Shown: positions 6,242 through 7,479 of the stretch, in pieces | Position numbering within the stretch: the stretch's first letter is position 1 | How the letters are laid out: every line of letters starts with the position of its first letter | Source of the DNA: CAZALT01 sp964485515 | Lineage (GTDB): Bacteria; Actinomycetota; Acidimicrobiia; Acidimicrobiales; Acidimicrobilacustridaceae | DNA length: 7,479 bases | Direction: 5' to 3' | Assembly (NCBI GenBank): GCA_964485515.1 | Contig: CAZALT010000176.1 | Coordinates: 1-7,479 of the forward strand | Notes under the pieces: model-generated | Told to the model about the DNA's origin: nothing | Databases searched by the model: none | What the model saw: the letters and a program-made list of their open reading frames with translations, nothing else | Position numbers and translations under genes: made by a program

Positions 6242-6244
6242 ACT
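6215..6244 (+). promoter_or_regulatory. Candidate rpsB-tsf promoter overlapping the end of the hydrolase gene
   Basis: TTGGTC (6215-6220) and TAGACT (6239-6244) are 18 bp apart and fit a housekeeping sigma -35/-10 pair better than any other site I see in this window. The -10 begins at the hydrolase TAG stop codon. Transcription would start near 6251, giving a leader of about 150 nt. A dedicated promoter is expected, since rpsB-tsf must be strongly expressed independently of the upstream gene. Confidence 0.4.
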
Positions 6245-6250
6245 CGCCGC

Positions 6251-6401
6251 CGGCCCACGAACCTCTTGGCTCCACCAGGAAGGGATTGGGGGTCGTTTCC
6301 GTGCACCCGATTCGCGGGTGCCCTCAGGTCAGAACCACTGCCGACCCACGGTCGCTTCTCGCGCCTGGCAGGGGTTTCCTTCAACCGATGGGAGAATTTC
6401 C
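6251..6401 (+). promoter_or_regulatory. Structured rpsB 5' leader, candidate S2-responsive element
   Basis: Three possible stems lie in this 151-nt non-coding stretch. The first is 6262-6269 with 6275-6283: eight pairs, one wobble, one bulged A and a 5-nt loop. The second is GCACCCG (6303-6309) with CGGGTGC (6315-6321): a perfect 7-bp stem with a 5-nt loop. The third is CTGCC (6338-6342) with GGCAG (6367-6371), enclosing a small GAC/GTC stem. The rpsB Shine-Dalgarno GGGAG follows at 6390-6394. Many bacteria control rpsB through S2 binding to its own leader, so an autoregulatory role fits, but I did not recognise a named RNA family. The second stem could instead terminate transcription of the hydrolase gene, although no T-run follows. 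Confidence 0.35.
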
Positions 6402-7388
6402 ATGGCACCAGTCGTGACCATGCGCCAGCTGCTCGAAGCCGGCGTGCACTTCGGACATCAGACCCGACGCTGGAACCCGAAGATGAAGCGCTTCATCTAC
6501 GGCGAGCGCAACGGCATCTACATCATCGATCTCGAGACGACGCTCACGCGCATCGAGACCGCGTACACCTTCGTGCGCGACCTGGTCGGCGAGGGTGGCA
6601 CCGTGCTCTTCGTCGGCACCAAGAAGCAGGCACAGGACCCCGTCCAGTCCTACGCCGAGAAGTGCAACATGCCCTACATCAACGAGCGCTGGCTCGGTGG
6701 CATGCTCACCAACTTCCAGACCATCTCCAAGCGCGTCGCGAAGATGAAGGAATACCAGCGCATGCGCGACTCGGGTGAGTTCGAGGCCATGCCCAAGAAG
6801 GAAGCGCTGCTCATCTCCCGCGAGCTCGAGAAGCTCGAGCGGAACCTCGGTGGCATCCGCAACATGGAGCGTCTCCCCGACGCGGTGTTCATCCTCGACA
6901 CGAACAAGGAAGACATCGCCGTGACCGAGGCCAACAAGCTCGGTCTGCCGATCGTCGCCGTGGTCGACACCAACTGCGATCCCGACATCGTCCAGTACGT
7001 CATCCCCGGCAACGACGACGCCATCCGCTCGGCCACCCTCATGGCCCGCGTGATCAGCGACGCCGTCAAGGAGGGCCGCTACATCGCCTCGCGCCGCGGC
7101 ATCGTGTCCGACGCCCCCGAGGTGTCCGCGGCCCCGGCCGAGCGCACCGCCGAGGAAGAGGCTGTCGTGGCCGCCCAGCAGGCCGAGGCCCGCCGCGAAG
7201 CCGCTGCAGCTGCCCAGGCGCGCGAGCAGCGCATCGCCGACGCCCAGGCTGCCGAACCCGAAGCGGTCGCCGATGCCCAGCCCACACCGGCCGAGCCCGG
7301 TCTCACCGAGGCCGACGTCGAGACCGTCCTCGAAGACGCCACCTCGCCCGAGGCGCCCGCCCCCACCCCCGAAGCCGCACAGGAGTAA
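6402..7388 (+). CDS. rpsB: Small ribosomal subunit protein uS2 with long C-terminal tail
   Basis: S2 joins the 30S subunit late in assembly and helps bring in S1-type proteins near the mRNA path. The 328-residue protein has the family signatures MRQLLEAGVHFGHQTRRWNP (7-26), YIIDL (40-44), VLFVGTKKQAQ (68-78), ERWLGGMLTNF (95-105), ALLISRELEKLERNLGGI (135-152) and the VVDTNCDPD/IPGNDDA region (187-207). The core ends near residue 235, the usual S2 length. Residues 236-328 are an extra tail: an Ala/Glu/Arg-rich, probably helical stretch (about 247-290), then an acidic, proline-rich end. ATG 6402 was chosen because GGGAG (6390-6394) lies 7 nt upstream and the family N-terminus starts here; the longer reading frame upstream has no homology. 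AGGAG at 7381-7385, in the last codons, serves as the tsf ribosome binding site, coupling the two genes. Confidence 0.98.
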   Translation: MAPVVTMRQLLEAGVHFGHQTRRWNPKMKRFIYGERNGIYIIDLETTLTRIETAYTFVRDLVGEGGTVLFVGTKKQAQDPVQSYAEKCNMPYINERWLGGMLTNFQTISKRVAKMKEYQRMRDSGEFEAMPKKEALLISRELEKLERNLGGIRNMERLPDAVFILDTNKEDIAVTEANKLGLPIVAVVDTNCDPDIVQYVIPGNDDAIRSATLMARVISDAVKEGRYIASRRGIVSDAPEVSAAPAERTAEEEAVVAAQQAEARREAAAAAQAREQRIADAQAAEPEAVADAQPTPAEPGLTEADVETVLEDATSPEAPAPTPEAAQE

Positions 7389-7391
7389 GAG

Positions 7392-7479
7392 ATGGCTGAG
7401 TTCTCCGCCAAGGATGTACAGACCCTGCGCCAGCAGACCGGCGCCGGCATGATGGACGCCAAGAAGGCGCTCGTCGAGA
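7392..7479 (+). CDS. tsf: Translation elongation factor Ts, N-terminal part (cut by the window end)
   Basis: EF-Ts is the guanine-nucleotide exchange factor that recycles EF-Tu-GDP to the GTP form. Only the first 29 codons are visible. They begin MAEFSAKDVQ and contain LRQQTGAGMMDAKKAL, the UBA-like N-terminal domain and most conserved signature of EF-Ts. The ATG lies 3 nt after the rpsB stop, with AGGAG (7381-7385) 6 nt upstream inside rpsB. The rpsB-tsf pair is a near-universal bacterial operon. The truncation is due only to the window edge. Confidence 0.97.
   Translation, partial: MAEFSAKDVQTLRQQTGAGMMDAKKALVE

Noticed and set aside
6054..6401. 116-codon upstream extension in frame with rpsB
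   Set aside because: It overlaps the hydrolase gene and the structured leader, has Arg/Pro/Ser-rich content unlike S2, and the ribosome binding site and family N-terminus both point to ATG 6402.

Overview
The window is dense, GC-rich bacterial chromosome, with all genes on the + strand. The G/C-dominated third codon positions, GTG starts, a WhiG-type sigma factor and an S2 protein with a long acidic/alanine-rich tail all point to a high-GC actinobacterium. From recalled family sequences, the S2 N-terminus and the gene order look most like the Acidimicrobiia, but the class assignment is inference. The order comM - dprA - xerC - whiG-type sigma - M23-like exoprotein - rpsB - tsf matches a conserved actinobacterial neighbourhood (compare the Mycobacterium Rv2897c-Rv2889c and Streptomyces whiG-rpsB regions, from memory). 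It is core genome, not an island.

Layout. Positions 1-54 hold three perfect copies of an 18-bp tandem repeat; the upstream gene is not visible. Positions 55-197 are a leader with two inverted repeats. comM (198-1718) and dprA (1722-2627) are 3 nt apart and probably translationally coupled. xerC (2704-3597) follows after a 76-nt gap, with a possible leaderless promoter. The sigma gene (3606-4385) takes its ribosome binding site from the xerC stop codon region. A 239-nt spacer holds a second, degenerate tandem repeat, a GC hairpin and a weak promoter. It is followed by a secreted two-domain protein (4625-6241), then a structured leader (about 6251-6401), rpsB (6402-7388) and the first 29 codons of tsf.

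How the genes work together. ComM (branch-migration helicase) and DprA (RecA loader) handle incoming single-stranded DNA in natural transformation. XerC resolves chromosome dimers. The sigma factor belongs to the sigma-28/WhiG group that controls motility or development genes. rpsB-tsf is the standard translation operon.

The most unusual item is the 538-residue exported protein. It fuses an M23/LytM-like domain that has lost several catalytic positions to a serine alpha/beta-hydrolase with a plausibly complete catalytic triad. The rest of the window reads as ordinary core genome with some noteworthy intergenic structure.
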